Of a stretch of DNA of 64,000 nucleotides, positions 9,238 through 19,465 are shown one piece after another. Both the position numbers and the translations under genes were made by a program. The stretch comes from Sacculina carcini (Eukaryota > Arthropoda > Thecostraca > Sacculinidae). The stretch spans positions 2,724,001 to 2,788,000 of the forward strand of contig OU696593.1 of assembly GCA_916048095.2 (NCBI GenBank), given 5' to 3'. Every line of letters starts with the position of its first letter. Position 1 is the stretch's first letter. A model generated the notes under the pieces. The model was not told the DNA's origin. It searched no databases and was given only the letters and a program-made list of their open reading frames with translations.

Positions 9238-10728
9238 TCAACGTTTCTGTGAGTACACATCAGCACGCGTGAAACAGCCTGGTGGAGGGAGAACGACCCT
9301 GGATTTGGACGTCAGCAGATGGTTGACTGTGAGTGGTTCGGGATACTGAGAACACAGATCCTCAATGCTCAAAGGTCGAGAATTGATTATTGCCTCCGTT
9401 TCGACAAGGAATGTATGCAGACCATCATCATCCAGTTGCTTTCCATGCTGAAAGAGCAAGTTGGTCATAATGGACCGTACTGTGCGGATCTGCCGCTCCC
9501 ACACGCCGCCCATGTGGCTGGCGTGCGGAGGGTTCATCATCCACTCGCAGTGATCCTTGGCCAATTCTCTCTGCACCCGGTCAAATTTTAACTCTTTCAC
9601 TGCACCGACAAAATATGTTCCACAGCCGGACCGCATGGTTCGCACTGGGCCACGTCGAGAAATGAATCGTCGGTATACGTTCAGGAAAGAATCGGTGCTC
9701 ATTGTGACAGCAACTTCTATGTGTATAGCTCGTGACGCAAGGCATGTAAATACGACACCATAACGCTCGACTTCTGAACGACCTATCTTGACATACCAGG
9801 GACCGAAGTAATCGACGCCGCAATGTGTAGATGAAGGATCGCAGTTCATTCGGTCCTGAGGTAGGTCCGCCATACGCTGCTCCAGCGTAACTCCTCTCAG
9901 TCGTTTACAGGTGATACATTTCGACAAAAACTGTGACACCGCAGATGGTACCAGGACAATCCAATATCCACGTGCTCTCACCTGACCTAAGGTTATTCCT
10001 CGTCCTTGATGCCGGAGCTGCTCATGGCATGACTTGATGACCAAACGTGCCAGATGTGAACGTTTTGGCAAGATTATCGGATGTTTTACAGAATCTGGAA
10101 AATTCGATCGTTTGACACGTCCTCCCACCCGCATCACACCTTCGTGATCGAGAAACGGGTCCAATCGAAACAAGTCACCTCCCGTCTTGACACCTCTCCG
10201 TCCTCGGTCATCCTCCGGTTCCATCCCTTGAAGACGATTCTTCAGCTCCGGATAAAATTCATCTTGTGTTAGGCGAATAAACTCTAGCTCCGCTCGTTCC
10301 AGCTCTTCAACACACACCGGATAGTGAGTCACATGCGTTCCGTCAGCCGCGGCGCCCCTGTACCGTTTCTGCAAGAACAAACACAAGGCGAACGCGACCT
10401 TGCAAACATGTAAGTCTGAAAATCGATCAATGCGTCGTACTATCGGCGAGTGACGTTCCGCTGAGCTTACCGCATGAGTACTCACTTGCTTTACCTCTGG
10501 ATCTGAGTCAGAAATCGGAAATACAAAATTAGGCGGATCTATATCCGTCGTGCCAGACAGGAAAACCGGACCATGCCACCATAACCCGCAATCCACAAGG
10601 TCTGACACTTTCGCACCTCTCGAAGCACAGTCGGCCGAATTTTCCTCAGATCGTACATACCCCCATTGACTAGGATCAGAGACAGAACGAATCTGCTCCA
10701 CACGATTCGCCACGAAGACATGAAACCT
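9238..10728 (-). pseudogene. Bel/Pao RNase H end and integrase, catalytic Asp lost
   Basis: A 491-codon frame. Residues 1-60 finish the RNase H/tether region. The integrase zinc finger is H230, H235, C266, C269. The core has D301 (GVDYFGPW) and E406 (GGVWERQ). The second catalytic Asp should sit at about residue 363 in an RSDxGTNF context, but the codon there is Gly (RSGCGTYF), so the enzyme would be inactive. A one-base deletion near 10729 separates it from the RNase H block; the related copy at 40264 keeps that base (CTCCGTG there, CTCGTG here). Confidence 0.9.
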
Positions 10729-11272
10729 CGTGACTCGTTAGACACGTATCCAAGAACTACTTGGCTGTCTGACCAGAAGAAGTGCTTCACTTTCTGACTG
10801 AGTTCCTTGTCAAGGAAACGACTTACATTGGCCGAAACGACTGCAGCAGTGAGCTCCATCCTAGGGATCGTCACCGTTTTCATTGGCGCCACCCTGGCCT
10901 TAGCTAGCACAAGTGTGCAAGCCACTTCTCCCTCGCTGTTAACTTGGCGCAAGTACGAACATTGGCCGTAGCCGCTCTCGCAGGCGTCCGAGAAATGGTG
11001 AAGTTCTCTTGTCCTGACTTCACCGAAGGACGATGGTTTCAAGCAGCGGCGTACTCTCAATGAACCAAGCTGCAGTAGTTCGTTCCTCCATGAAATCCAA
11101 CGCATTCGTATTTCCTCCGAAACAGGGCTGTCCCAATCGAGACTATCCCTACACACATCCTGAACGATGCGACGGCCGATCAAGACAAATGGCGCCAGCA
11201 GTCCCAACGGGTCGAACACCGTGTAAACGCACGACACTAAGCTTCTTCGCGTCAAAGGTACGTCTTTAACAA
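10729..11272 (-). pseudogene. Bel/Pao RT connection and RNase H fragment
   Basis: Starts abruptly at KDVPLTRRSLVSC and runs through FDPLGLLAPF, the RNase H residues of HHFSDACESGYG, PRMELTAA and WSDSQVV, and breaks at a 1-nt deletion. It is almost identical to residues about 607-790 of the chimera at 39671-42622. The homology begins at 11272 (40806 in the chimera), which marks the deletion endpoint that removed gag, protease and the RT palm. Confidence 0.87.
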
Positions 11273-11436
11273 ACATATTCACATATAGAGTGAAACAACA
11301 CTTATCATGATTCACATAAAATTATACACAAATACAACCTGAACACAGTGCGACAATGACATAATGAGTATGTGCGTATGTTTGATCTTCAGCTCATTTC
11401 TGCAGCTCTGCAGCCAGGATAGCCAGAAGAATTTAC
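11273..11436 (-). other. Bel/Pao leader between 5' LTR and deletion point
   Basis: 164 bp that belong to neither LTR nor recognisable coding sequence. On the minus strand it follows the LTR with TAGTAAATTCTTCTGGCTATCC; a tRNA primer site should lie here, but I cannot assign the tRNA. Confidence 0.55.
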
Positions 11437-11943
11437 TAATGCTGCTGGTTGTCAAAAGGCAGGTTGAATTTACCGGCTGAGTTTATTCGGTCTCAGTACA
11501 TTGCCGTAAATTCTGAAATGAAAGAAAAGAAAACACACATATGGCGGAAATCAAGAATACTTGAACATAACGCAACGAAAGATTAAATAGGTAACCTTGA
11601 ATATGCAAAACACATTGACAAATTCACGATTACTGATCTTCTTAGCCGCCTCAACCAACAAACAACATAAAACAGCTAAACATCACCGAGATTACCCAGC
11701 ATAAATAATATCTGGAACAAACAATATTCACCAGTTCGACAAGTGAAATTAACAATACACAAACACAAAGGAGCAATATTGCAAACAAAACATTTCAACC
11801 ATTTAGTCTTCAAGCCTTGTATGCCTCTCAACGTGGTCTGCCAAAATCCAGTTGCGACTCGCGAGATTTGGAACGATAAGAATTGAAATACGAACACGAA
11901 ACACGAACATAAGCTAAATGAAATATTATCAGCCACACTAACA
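11437..11943 (-). mobile_element. Bel/Pao 5' LTR
   Basis: 507-bp direct repeat of 8122-8685, with a single copy of the 35-bp unit that is triplicated in the other LTR. It is immediately followed (plus strand) by the target duplication ATCAA at 11944-11948 and then gypsy Pol. Confidence 0.88.
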
Positions 11944-13132
11944 ATCAAAGTTCCGCGTGCGTAATTTGCAAATCGAGGCTTTATTTCAGCACAGACTTGG
12001 CAAGAAGAACAAGCGTTTTTCACGTCGGCAGTAGAAAATGGTAGATTTTTACATCTGACGTAATGCAGCATACGAGTCACACCCGGGTGACACAGTTCAT
12101 TATGTAGCTGACTGAGTGATTGAGTCGAGACTATACCACAACATACACGACTAAAAGCGTCAGCAGCAACGCTCTGTTTGACTGGTCTGTAATGAATTTG
12201 GTAGCAGTAATTAGCCAACTCCAAGCGCCAACCTTTAATCTTGTCATTTTTTATTTTTGACCGTTTTCTGTTGTCCAGCATAAATGCTATCGAACGCTGG
12301 TCAGTGATACTTGTGAACTTTCTGCTGGAAAGATAGTGTATCAACTTTATAACTGCCTCAATCACTGCAGTTGCTTCTTTTTCTATTGCTGGATATCTCT
12401 TCTCGTTTTTATCAAGTGTGCGAGACATTAAAGCTATGGGACGACCATTTTGATTCAGCGTTGCCGAAATCGCGACATTGGAAGCGTCAGATTCCAAAAC
12501 GAATGGTAATGAAAAATCAGGCGCGGCAAGAGCGGCGTTGACGAGCTTTTGTTTCAGCTGAGAAAATGCCTGTAGGGCATCTGACGACAAAGGAAATGTA
12601 CTTGCTGAGAGCAGAGGTTGTACAATATCAGAGAAACAAGGTATCCATTTGGCGTAATATTCAAACATACCTAGAACTCGTTTCAAATCAGCTTTATTGC
12701 GAGGCGCATCAAGCTTCATGAGCGGCTGTAAACGTTCTTTGTCTGGCATTATTATTCCCTTACCGATCTGATATCCAAGTATATCTATTTGAGGTTTTGA
12801 GAGAATCGACTTGGCATGACTTAGCGTGAGATGACGACGCTCTACCACTTTTAAAAACATTTCCACGCTGACATCATGCTCGTGCTGTGTTTTCCCGGCA
12901 ACTGTGATATTATCTAAATACATAAACGTATTTTGCAGGCCCTCTTCTTCAATGAATTGATCGATTGCACGCTGAAATGCCGCAACACCGTTGGTGACAC
13001 CAAACGGTATACGTGTGAACTGGTAGAGCTTACCATTAGCTTCAAGCGCGGTGTATGGTTTGTCTAAGCTATTTATTTCGATTTGGTAATAAACACTATT
13101 CAAATCAAATATAGAAAAAACGCGATACATGG
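11944..13132 (-). pseudogene. G2 reverse transcriptase/RNase H and integrase zinc finger
   Basis: Reads from MYRVFS through RT motif A (D9 in SIFDLNS) and the active-site box YLDN at residues 71-74. The second Asp is Asn here, which may be lineage-specific or a loss. It continues through motifs of the thumb, RNase H (ESDAS, IEKEA, TDQRS) and the H-H-C-C finger ending CSSCQVC. It stops being gypsy at the target duplication; the open frame then runs on meaninglessly into the Bel LTR to 11676. At its other end it is cut by the hAT-type MITE. Removing one copy of the MITE target duplication gives a continuous reading with the segment at 13333-13529. Confidence 0.9.
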
Positions 13133-13332
13133 CCAGATCTCAGAGCCGTTGCGAGGAATTATGGGCCCCCCCGAAGGCAGCACTTGGGGCCCCCATTGTG
13201 AATAAATCACCAAATAATTAATGCATTTATTAGACATAATCACATAATACGTGAAGCAAAGGGGCCCCTCAACATTCGGGGGCCCCCCGGCCGGGGGGTA
13301 CGGGGGGCGGTTGATACGGCTCTGCCAGATCT
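13133..13332. mobile_element. hAT-type MITE (184 bp) with 8-bp target duplication
   Basis: CCAGATCT at 13133-13140 and 13325-13332 is an 8-bp target duplication, the hAT hallmark. The element (13141-13324) starts CAGAGCCGTTGCG and its other end reads CAGAGCCGTATCAACC on the opposite strand, so the terminal inverted repeat is CAGAGCCGT plus degenerate bases. The subterminal regions are GC-rich (GGGGCCCC-like) and the middle AT-rich. It has no coding capacity. A related end fragment is at 55430-55515. It interrupts the RT of G2 exactly at the duplicated site. Confidence 0.9.
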
Positions 13333-13529
13333 ATTATCATATCATTGATATTCGGAAGAGGATATGCGTCTGTAAGAGTATATGTATTTACAGTAGTAGA
13401 ATAGTCAATGCACATACGTTTTTTATGGTTCTCTCCTCTCGTTATCACCACTTGCGCTCGCCAAGGTGAAGTGCTTGGTTCTATTATTCCAGCAGTAAGC
13501 AGATTGTCCACTTCGTCATTAATAAACTT
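13333..13529 (-). pseudogene. G2 RT N-terminal segment
   Basis: Encodes the RT fingers of a gypsy element: DNLLTAGIIEPSTSPWRAQ, then VVITRGE, RMCIDYS and DAYPLPNIND. It is preceded in frame by a TGA at 13530-13532 where related elements have an Arg codon, so protease and RT are separated by a stop. It is joined to the downstream RT only if the MITE is removed. A second copy of this exact segment, without its neighbours, is at 44588-44776. Confidence 0.88.
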
Positions 13530-14225
13530 TCAATCTCCTAGACAGTACCGTCCGGATTTTGTGGCAATCGGCTTAGCATTTGGCAGCATGTTACAGAACA
13601 ACTGAGGCTCACACAATTTGGCGACGGTTAAGCAACATGCACCGGGTTCTTTGGCATTAACACATAATTCCGGTTTATCGCCTTCAAATTGGAACTTTAC
13701 TGACCTGTGCTGCTGCTGAAAGTCCGATCCAAGGATGACATCCACACAAAGATCATCCATAACTTCCACACGTGTATCATTGTACTGTCTTCCGTTGATA
13801 AGCAGCTTGACGTAACAGTATCTTCGAATATGCACTTGTGATGATTTTGAAGCAAGCGTGATTGTGCGAGTAGACGGGAAAACATTGAGGCCAAATATGT
13901 CGGCCAATGTGGCGTCGATAAAACTTCCAGAGCTCGCCGAATCAATCAATGCCGTAGCCCGAAAAACATCCACATTGATGGACACTGTTGATGCAGACAG
14001 ACCGGTGACACAGGAAACAGCGCACAGAGAGCCGTGTGCAGTAGCGGCGATTGTTTTCGGCTTCGCTTTAAGGCGGCATACTTTAGCACAATGACCAATC
14101 TTGTGGCAATTAGAACATTCACTGCTTCTAGCAGGACATTGAGCTCTGCGATGAAGGGCACCTCCACAAAACCAGCTTTTTTGTAGGTGAAGGAACAACA
14201 GCAAGATTCCCTTTGTCTTCACCAA
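13530..14225 (-). pseudogene. G2 nucleocapsid zinc knuckles and aspartic protease
   Basis: Two CCHC knuckles lie near the start (CWFCGGALHRRAQC truncated by a frameshift at its left side, then CSNCHKIGHCAKVC). They are followed by a retropepsin with ALIDSASSGSFID in place of the usual DSG/DTG, and the flap/return motif VILGSDF. The frame stops at 13530. The DSA at the active site and the shift at about 14190 both indicate decay. Position between gag and RT is normal for gypsy. Confidence 0.87.
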
Positions 14226-14839
14226 CTGGACGCTGACTGTCGAAGTCGTTCAAACTAACTGAGCTGTTACCTTCTACAGCTGCAATTACTTGTGAATCAT
14301 GAGCGTAGCAGTCAGCATGCTGTTGAGCCATATGTAGTGACCTGGCGATATAATACGCTTCGTTGAGTGACAGCGTACTACGCTCCAGGAGTCTCTGGCG
14401 TATGACTCCGGATTGCATGCCGTTGATAAAAGCGTCGCGCACCAAGTCGAGCCGGTAGTCTTCGGCTGAAACTGCCGATAGCTGACAATCGTTGCTGAGA
14501 CAATGTAGACGCGAGAGAAAATCATCAACACTGTCAGACTGCGGTTGCTTATGAGTGGCCGATAAATGCCTAGCAAAAATAATGTTCTTCTGTTTGATGT
14601 AGACTGTATCAAGTGCAGCGATGGCGGCTTCAAATGAAGCTCATTCAGCGATGGTCTCGTAGACATTTGAAGACACGTACTTGGTCAAACATCGTAGTTT
14701 ATCTGGCGCATTGCTGTCACATTCATCCAGAAAATTGTCGAATGTCTTCTTCCAGTATTTATATTGTCTTTCTGCGTGATCAGAGTTGGGATCGGCCGTC
14801 AGCTTATCTGGACAAAAAAATGCGCGAGATGCTCTCCAT
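14128..14839 (-). pseudogene. G2 gag (Gag1 family), broken
   Basis: Matches, by eye, the N-terminal ~220 residues of the chimera at 42622-41907 (start MESISRIF, later RDAFINGMQSGVIRQRLLE). Three lesions are visible: an extra A near 14815 shifts frame after codon 8, a TGA replaces a Cys codon near 14640, and a further shift near 14190 breaks the first zinc knuckle. The same TGA is present at 59584-59586, so these two copies share a dead ancestor. Gag would form the retrotransposon particle in the cytoplasm. Confidence 0.87.
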
Positions 14840-14899
14840 GACGAGCAGTTGATAATGTAACAATACTGCTGAAGCCACGATGAAATGAGCTTAATAAAT

Positions 14900-15104
14900 T
14901 GTAACGAAACTTAAACACTGCTACACTGTCACACAATGCCGCACTGAACTATGCTGACAATTACAGAGTGCAGTGACCTCGTGTCATTGGCGGCGTAGTG
15001 ACATATAAGCATACACACGACGTACACGCACACACTGATACGTTGTAAAAGCACAACTCATACACGTATAGAACCAGTACAACTATATGAAACACACAAC
15101 AACA
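14900..15104 (-). mobile_element. LTR1: 5' LTR of G2
   Basis: 205 bp, minus strand TGTTGTTGTGTG to TTTCGTTACA. Near-identical copies are at 42683-42887 and 59124-59328, and a longer one at 16888-17123. The sequence after the LTR begins ATTTATTAAGCTC rather than TGG, so no standard primer-binding site is evident. The gag ATG follows at 14839. Confidence 0.85.
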
Positions 15105-16039
15105 TTGAATCAATGTGAGTCCGTAATATGATAGATATTAACAATCCAGAAAGCAAATGCAGCCTCATAACTGACAATAACAATTCCTTCAAACGCGTCA
15201 CAAATGTCGACGTTCGCATCATTTACCGGGTCGCATCTTTTACCGTCACACCGGGCCTTTCTATGCCTCTCCTCGGCATGACGTCAACGGATTTGCCGAC
15301 AAACACGCACAATGGCTGATGCAGGGGTGGGGAAAACGGCAAGCGTAAAATTCCTGTCTAAGTCATCAGAAATCCTTTAGACTTGGAAAAGTAAACGGCC
15401 CATGCACGGATGCTAGCAAAGCACTATTTGCAAGTGAGAACATATGGGCAATGCTTAAAAGTCAAATCAATCAAGATGATATAGGGAAGGCGTCTATGAA
15501 ATTCCTCTGTTAATCCGCCAGCACGTGAGCATCACACTGCACAAACATGGGCTGCATGAGCCGCCGCCCTGTAGCGTTTGTTGCAGAGTGTAAAAAAACA
15601 ACGACACAAAACAAAACGCCCAAAACAGGCGATGCAGCCGGTAAATTCACTGATACAATAAAACTTTTCATAAATTTGCTCGTAGGAAGAGCGTTATTTA
15701 AATATTTTTATTTTTTCCTTATTTTTCCAGACCCCACCAATAACATTGATAGCCTAAATCAGTTGTTCTGTTATTGTATATGGTTTAGGTCTAGGCTAGA
15801 TGTGTAAGGATTCCAGAACATTAAATTGAGATAATTGATAAAAAACGCGCAAAAACGTTTCTATATCTTTCATAGATTTTAGGTTAAGTTAGGCTTAGCG
15901 TTCTAATGTAATGTGCTACCTTTGCAGGAGGCGAGGGACTGGAAGAAATTCGTTAAATCAAATGTTCTTAATCTAATGTTCTTGAATCCTACGGTTTACT
16001 GGTTACCTATGGTTTACTGTGTGTACGTTTGTGTGTGTG

Positions 16040-16122
<83 letters not shown>

Positions 16123-16887
16123 TTCTCGTTTGCGCTTTGTGTAGTTTACTGTGTCTATAAGTGTGTATTTGTATATGTTTGTATGTGTCATGCTGTCACA
16201 TGTTCATGCCCCGCGGCGGCAAGCACTTGACTAGCTCGTCGATGATTGGTTGTTAAAGTCGTGTGTCACTGTCTTAACTGTGTATGCTTGTATACATGCC
16301 TTGGTGCTGGTTGCATCGCCTGTTTTGGGCGTTTTGTTTTGAGTCGTTGTTTTTTGCACTCTGCAACAAACTCTGCAGGGCGGCGGCTCATGCAGTCCAT
16401 GTTTGTGCAGTGTGCTGCTCACGTGCTGACGGATTAACAGAGGAACTTCAAAGACGCCTTCCCTAACGCATCTTGATTGATTTGACTTTTAAACATTGCC
16501 CTTATGTTCTCATTTGCAAATAGTGCTTTGCTAGCATTCGTGTATGGGCCGTTTACTTTTTCAAGTCTAAAGGATTTCTGATGACTTAAACAGGAATTTT
16601 ACCCTTGCCGTTTTCGCCACCCCTGCATCAGCCATTGTGCCTGTTTGTCGGCAAACCCGTTGACGTCATGCCGAGGAGAGGTATAGAAAGGCCCGGTGTA
16701 AAGGTAGAAGATGCGACCCGGTAAATGATGCGACCGTCGACATTTGTGACGCGTTTGAAGGAATTGTTATTGTCAGTTATGACTGACACTGACACGTTGT
16801 AAAAGCACAACGTCACGGCAGTTATGAGGCTGCATTTGCTTTTTTGATTGTTACTTTCTATCATATTACGGACTCAAATTGATTCAT
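15105..16887. mobile_element. TIR-B fold-back element, complete copy
   Basis: Left arm B (about 15112-15640) and right arm B (about 16296-16880) are inverted copies of each other, roughly 530-580 bp, enclosing interior C (15641-16295). The arms begin at the outer side with GAGTCCGTAATATGATAG-like sequence and end near GATGCAGCCGG. The interior holds a TG microsatellite and a GC-rich patch, and no protein frame. LTR1 lies directly outside both ends, in mirror orientation. It is best described as a non-autonomous element with long inverted repeats; superfamily is unknown. Confidence 0.75.
16019..16121. repeat. (TG)n microsatellite
   Basis: About 100 bp of nearly pure TG/GT with a few T interruptions, within interior C. 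Cys/Val repeat reading frames over it are artefacts. Confidence 0.95.
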
Positions 16888-17123
16888 TGTTGTTGTGTGT
16901 TTCATATAGTTGTACTGGTTCTACGCGTGTATGAGTTGTGCTTTTACAACGTATCAGTGTGTGCGTGTACGTCGTGTGTATGCTTGTATCTCACTACGCC
17001 GCCAATGAAACGAGGTCACTGCACTCTGTAATCGTCAGTATAGTTCAGTGCGGCATTGTGTGACAGTGTAGCAGTGTTTGAGCTTAATAAAGCCCATGTC
17101 TGGTTGTCGCTAGTTTCGTTACA
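16888..17123 (+). mobile_element. LTR1, longer variant, apparently solo
   Basis: Starts TGTTGTTGTGTG and ends GTTTCGTTACA like the other LTR1 copies. It has about 31 extra bases before the end, including AATAAA (polyadenylation signal) in GAGCTTAATAAAGCCC. The other copies lack this segment, so they may be deletion derivatives. Directly after it comes the start of LTR2, so LTR1 inserted at the LTR2 edge; no internal region follows. Confidence 0.78.
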
Positions 17124-17125
17124 AA

Positions 17126-17275
17126 TGTGTTATAATCGGGGCTATATTTTCTTATGTGTTTCTTTCTGGGTCTTATTTTTTTGCGGTGGAAGTTGTAGGG
17201 CTGGTTTTTATTAGTTGCTTGTTGTGTTCTATTGTGAGACACTGTTATGAAGTCATTTTTGCATTGTAAATGCTG
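17126..17275 (+). mobile_element. LTR2 5' fragment
   Basis: Begins TGTGTTATAATCGGGGC and follows the complement of 62203-62060 for about 150 bp before homology ends near the TTTTTGCATTG stretch. The remaining 60 bp up to 17336 are unassigned. Confidence 0.75.
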
Positions 17276-17336
17276 TAATATTGTAAATACTATCATATTG
17301 CAGGCTCATATCGATTTCTGTCACCCGAGTTCTTAT

Positions 17337-17695
17337 CACAAGAGTGCGTGTTGAAAGTCATTACACAGCCTTCTTCAGAAGCCAGGCTTCAAATTGTTGT
17401 CGGAGCTCCCGAGTAGCTCAGTGGTTAGGCGCTCAACTATCGTGTCAGAGGTTTGCGGTTCAAATCCTGGCCCGTGTTCGTTCATCAACACCTCCGCTTG
17501 AGCATACCCGGATTCACCACTGTAGATGGGCACACAGTGGGGCGCGCCATATAGTCTCAACTGACTGGTGCGCGCTTAAAACACCAATTAAGTAGACGTG
17601 CAGCTTTGTCTGGCCACAAACCAGATCCAAGGCTGCATACCCCCAATGCGGCCTTGATATCCTAAACCAACTACACATTATGGACAGATTACATC
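17337..17695 (+). mobile_element. tRNA-derived SINE head, copy 2
   Basis: Box A TAGCTCAGTGG at 17414-17424 and box B GGTTCAAATCC at 17457-17467, collinear with 4393-4735. This defines the left boundary of composite E2 because the sequence upstream differs from that upstream of copy 1. Confidence 0.75.
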
Positions 17696-17898
17696 CGCGG
17701 GATGAGGCCGGCGGGGGGAGATGACTGTCTTTTTAATTTCTTTTGGTTCTTTCTTCTTCGAAGATTTCTTTTGAAGATTGCTGTGAATGCGACATGCGTG
17801 CTGCCGCCGACAAAACACAAATCGACGGCGGCAGCGTTTGGCGGAAAACGGGAACGACGAAAAAAAACATCGACAAACATACAAAAAAAGTCCTCAAA

Positions 17899-18326
17899 CA
17901 AACACAAATGACCTCAATGACCTTGAATATGACCTCGGAGGTCAACAACACCTAACTTATGACCCTTTTGCATCCTTTTTACCCCTAGGGACCAGGGTTC
18001 ATCAAAAGCGGTCTAGTGGCTTAGGAGGAGATAGGGTAAACAGACACAAATGACCTCAATGACCTTGAAAATGATCTCGGAGGTCAACAAAACCTAGCCT
18101 ATGACCTTCTTGCATCCATTTTGCCCCTAGGGACCAAGTTTCATCAAAATCGGTCCAGTGGCTTAGGAGGAGATGGGGTAAACAGACACAAATGACCTCA
18201 ATGACCTTGAAAATGATCTCGGAGGTCAAAAAAACGTAGCCTATGACCTTCTTGCATCCATTTTACCTCTAGGGACCAAGGTTCATCAAAATCGGTCCAG
18301 TGGTTTAGGAGGAAATAGGCTACAAA
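17899..18326 (+). repeat. 142-bp tandem repeat, three units
   Basis: Units start at 17899, 18041 and 18183. One unit fewer than in E1 at 4974-5543, with the same flanks, so the array has changed copy number since the composites duplicated. Confidence 0.87.
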
Positions 18327-19465
18327 CAGACATTTAGACAATTTGCAATCAGTTCAGTGCAAAAAATTACCATCAATTCGGACCTTCGGGCCGAATTGGA
18401 TAACAACAACAATAAATTGAAATCAAAGATAACTCCACGACAACTCCCCAACACCACACAAACAAAGACCAAGCGTTTAAATTTGGACGTTTGGGTCAAA
18501 GTGTACCTCTTTCGTCCCTGCTTATTGAAGTAGCCAGTAAATGAAGAAATTCAAGAAATTCGTGTGGCTAACCTTGAAACATATGGATCATAAACCTATC
18601 GATAGTCCTATGGATCATAAGTCCTTTGGATTGTTTGATCATTTATCAATCTTTTCTCTTATGTTTTTGCAATATTGTGTCGTGCTCATTTCATTGTATG
18701 CATTGTGAATTATATTAATAGTAATATTTGATATTATTTGTCGTTCGTTTCTGATTAATTTCAATTTCAAACTGAGCCTAATCAATATAAAAATTTATAC
18801 TAATAAAACCCAAAATGACAATGCTCTTCATACTGTATACTGTATTTTAACAAATATTTTATATTTTCCTTGAATTGGCGTCATACAAGCAACCACGTGC
18901 ACCTCACGTGACAATCACGTGCGCATCACGCGATAAACACGTGAGTGTATGCTGCAAAAAAGCACACAGACACACATCCATGTGCAAGCGTGTAAACGCC
19001 TACTGGACACTGAATTTCATATACACACACTCACACACTCCTAGCGAAATGAACCGCACATATAATAATTTAACATTCGACGCATATATGCATATTTATT
19101 TAATAAGTATGTATCTAATAAGTACACGACAATTGCTTCATTTCTTACAGGTTCAAATGCTTTCTACTCATTTCAGATTTTGATACCTTTTACCGGGTCC
19201 AGAGTAGAGATGCAGAAAAAAAACGTTTTTGGATATGTTTTTTGCAAAAAAACATGTTTTAGTTGTTTTTTATGTTTTTCTAGAATTAGCTCCAATCATC
19301 ATCGGATGTAGGATTTTAGTACATAGAAATGAGTTTCATTCATGTTTTGTACATATTTGCGTGTCTTATTTCAAAAATAATTTGATAATAGTATAAAAAA
19401 CAAACATATTTACCAATAAATATCCCAGGAGACTGTTTGAAAGTGCATCCGGGTCCGAGGCTTAG
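18327..19465 (+). repeat. Repeat A and right end of composite E2
   Basis: Collinear with 5544-6725 to GGTCCGAGGCTTAGG, after which family D begins. A 102-codon frame at 18875-19183 resembles that at 6070-6438 but has no recognisable domain. Confidence 0.78.
18894..18943. repeat. 11-bp-phased CACGTG array, copy 3
   Basis: CACGTG at 18894, 18905, 18916 and 18938, CACGCG at 18927; the same 11-bp grid as copies 1 and 2. Confidence 0.7.

Larger units (their letters stand above)
8122..11943 (-). mobile_element. Bel/Pao element nested in G2, internally deleted
   Basis: Two direct LTRs (8122-8685 and 11437-11943) flank a 2.75-kb interior on the minus strand. ATCAA occurs at 8117-8121 and 11944-11948, a 5-bp target duplication as expected for Bel/Pao. 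Outside it, the gypsy Pol reading continues on both sides. The interior begins with a short leader (11436-11273), then jumps straight into the RT connection/RNase H, integrase and DUF5641-type tail. Gag, protease and the RT palm are missing. A purine tract (AGGGGAGCCA, minus strand) precedes the 3' LTR. It could only have moved with proteins supplied by another copy. Confidence 0.9.
6938..15104 (-). mobile_element. Ty3/gypsy element G2 (LTR1 family), decayed and twice interrupted
   Basis: On the minus strand this runs 5' LTR1 (15104-14900), gag, protease, RT/RNase H, integrase and a broken 3' LTR (6998-6938). A Bel/Pao element (8122-11943) splits pol between the integrase zinc finger and core. 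A hAT-type MITE (13133-13332 with target duplication) splits the RT. Stops and frameshifts occur in gag, before RT and in the integrase. Removing the two insertions leaves roughly 4.1 kb, on the short side of usual for gypsy, consistent with small losses. The insertions date G2 as the oldest layer of the nest. Confidence 0.88.

Noticed and set aside
11676..11943. Extension of gypsy Pol to 11676
   Set aside because: Beyond 11949 the frame reads through the Bel/Pao LTR; it is not part of the gypsy protein.
8122..11943. The 8122 and 11437 direct repeats as a tandem genomic duplication
   Set aside because: They flank Bel/Pao coding sequence in LTR positions, with a target duplication and a purine tract, so they are LTRs.
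16019..16191. Frames of repeated Cys-Val, Thr-His or Tyr-Ile, here and at 25917, 27969, 30085, 46396, 50461, 53450 and 63640
   Set aside because: Translations of TG/CA and TA microsatellites; no gene.
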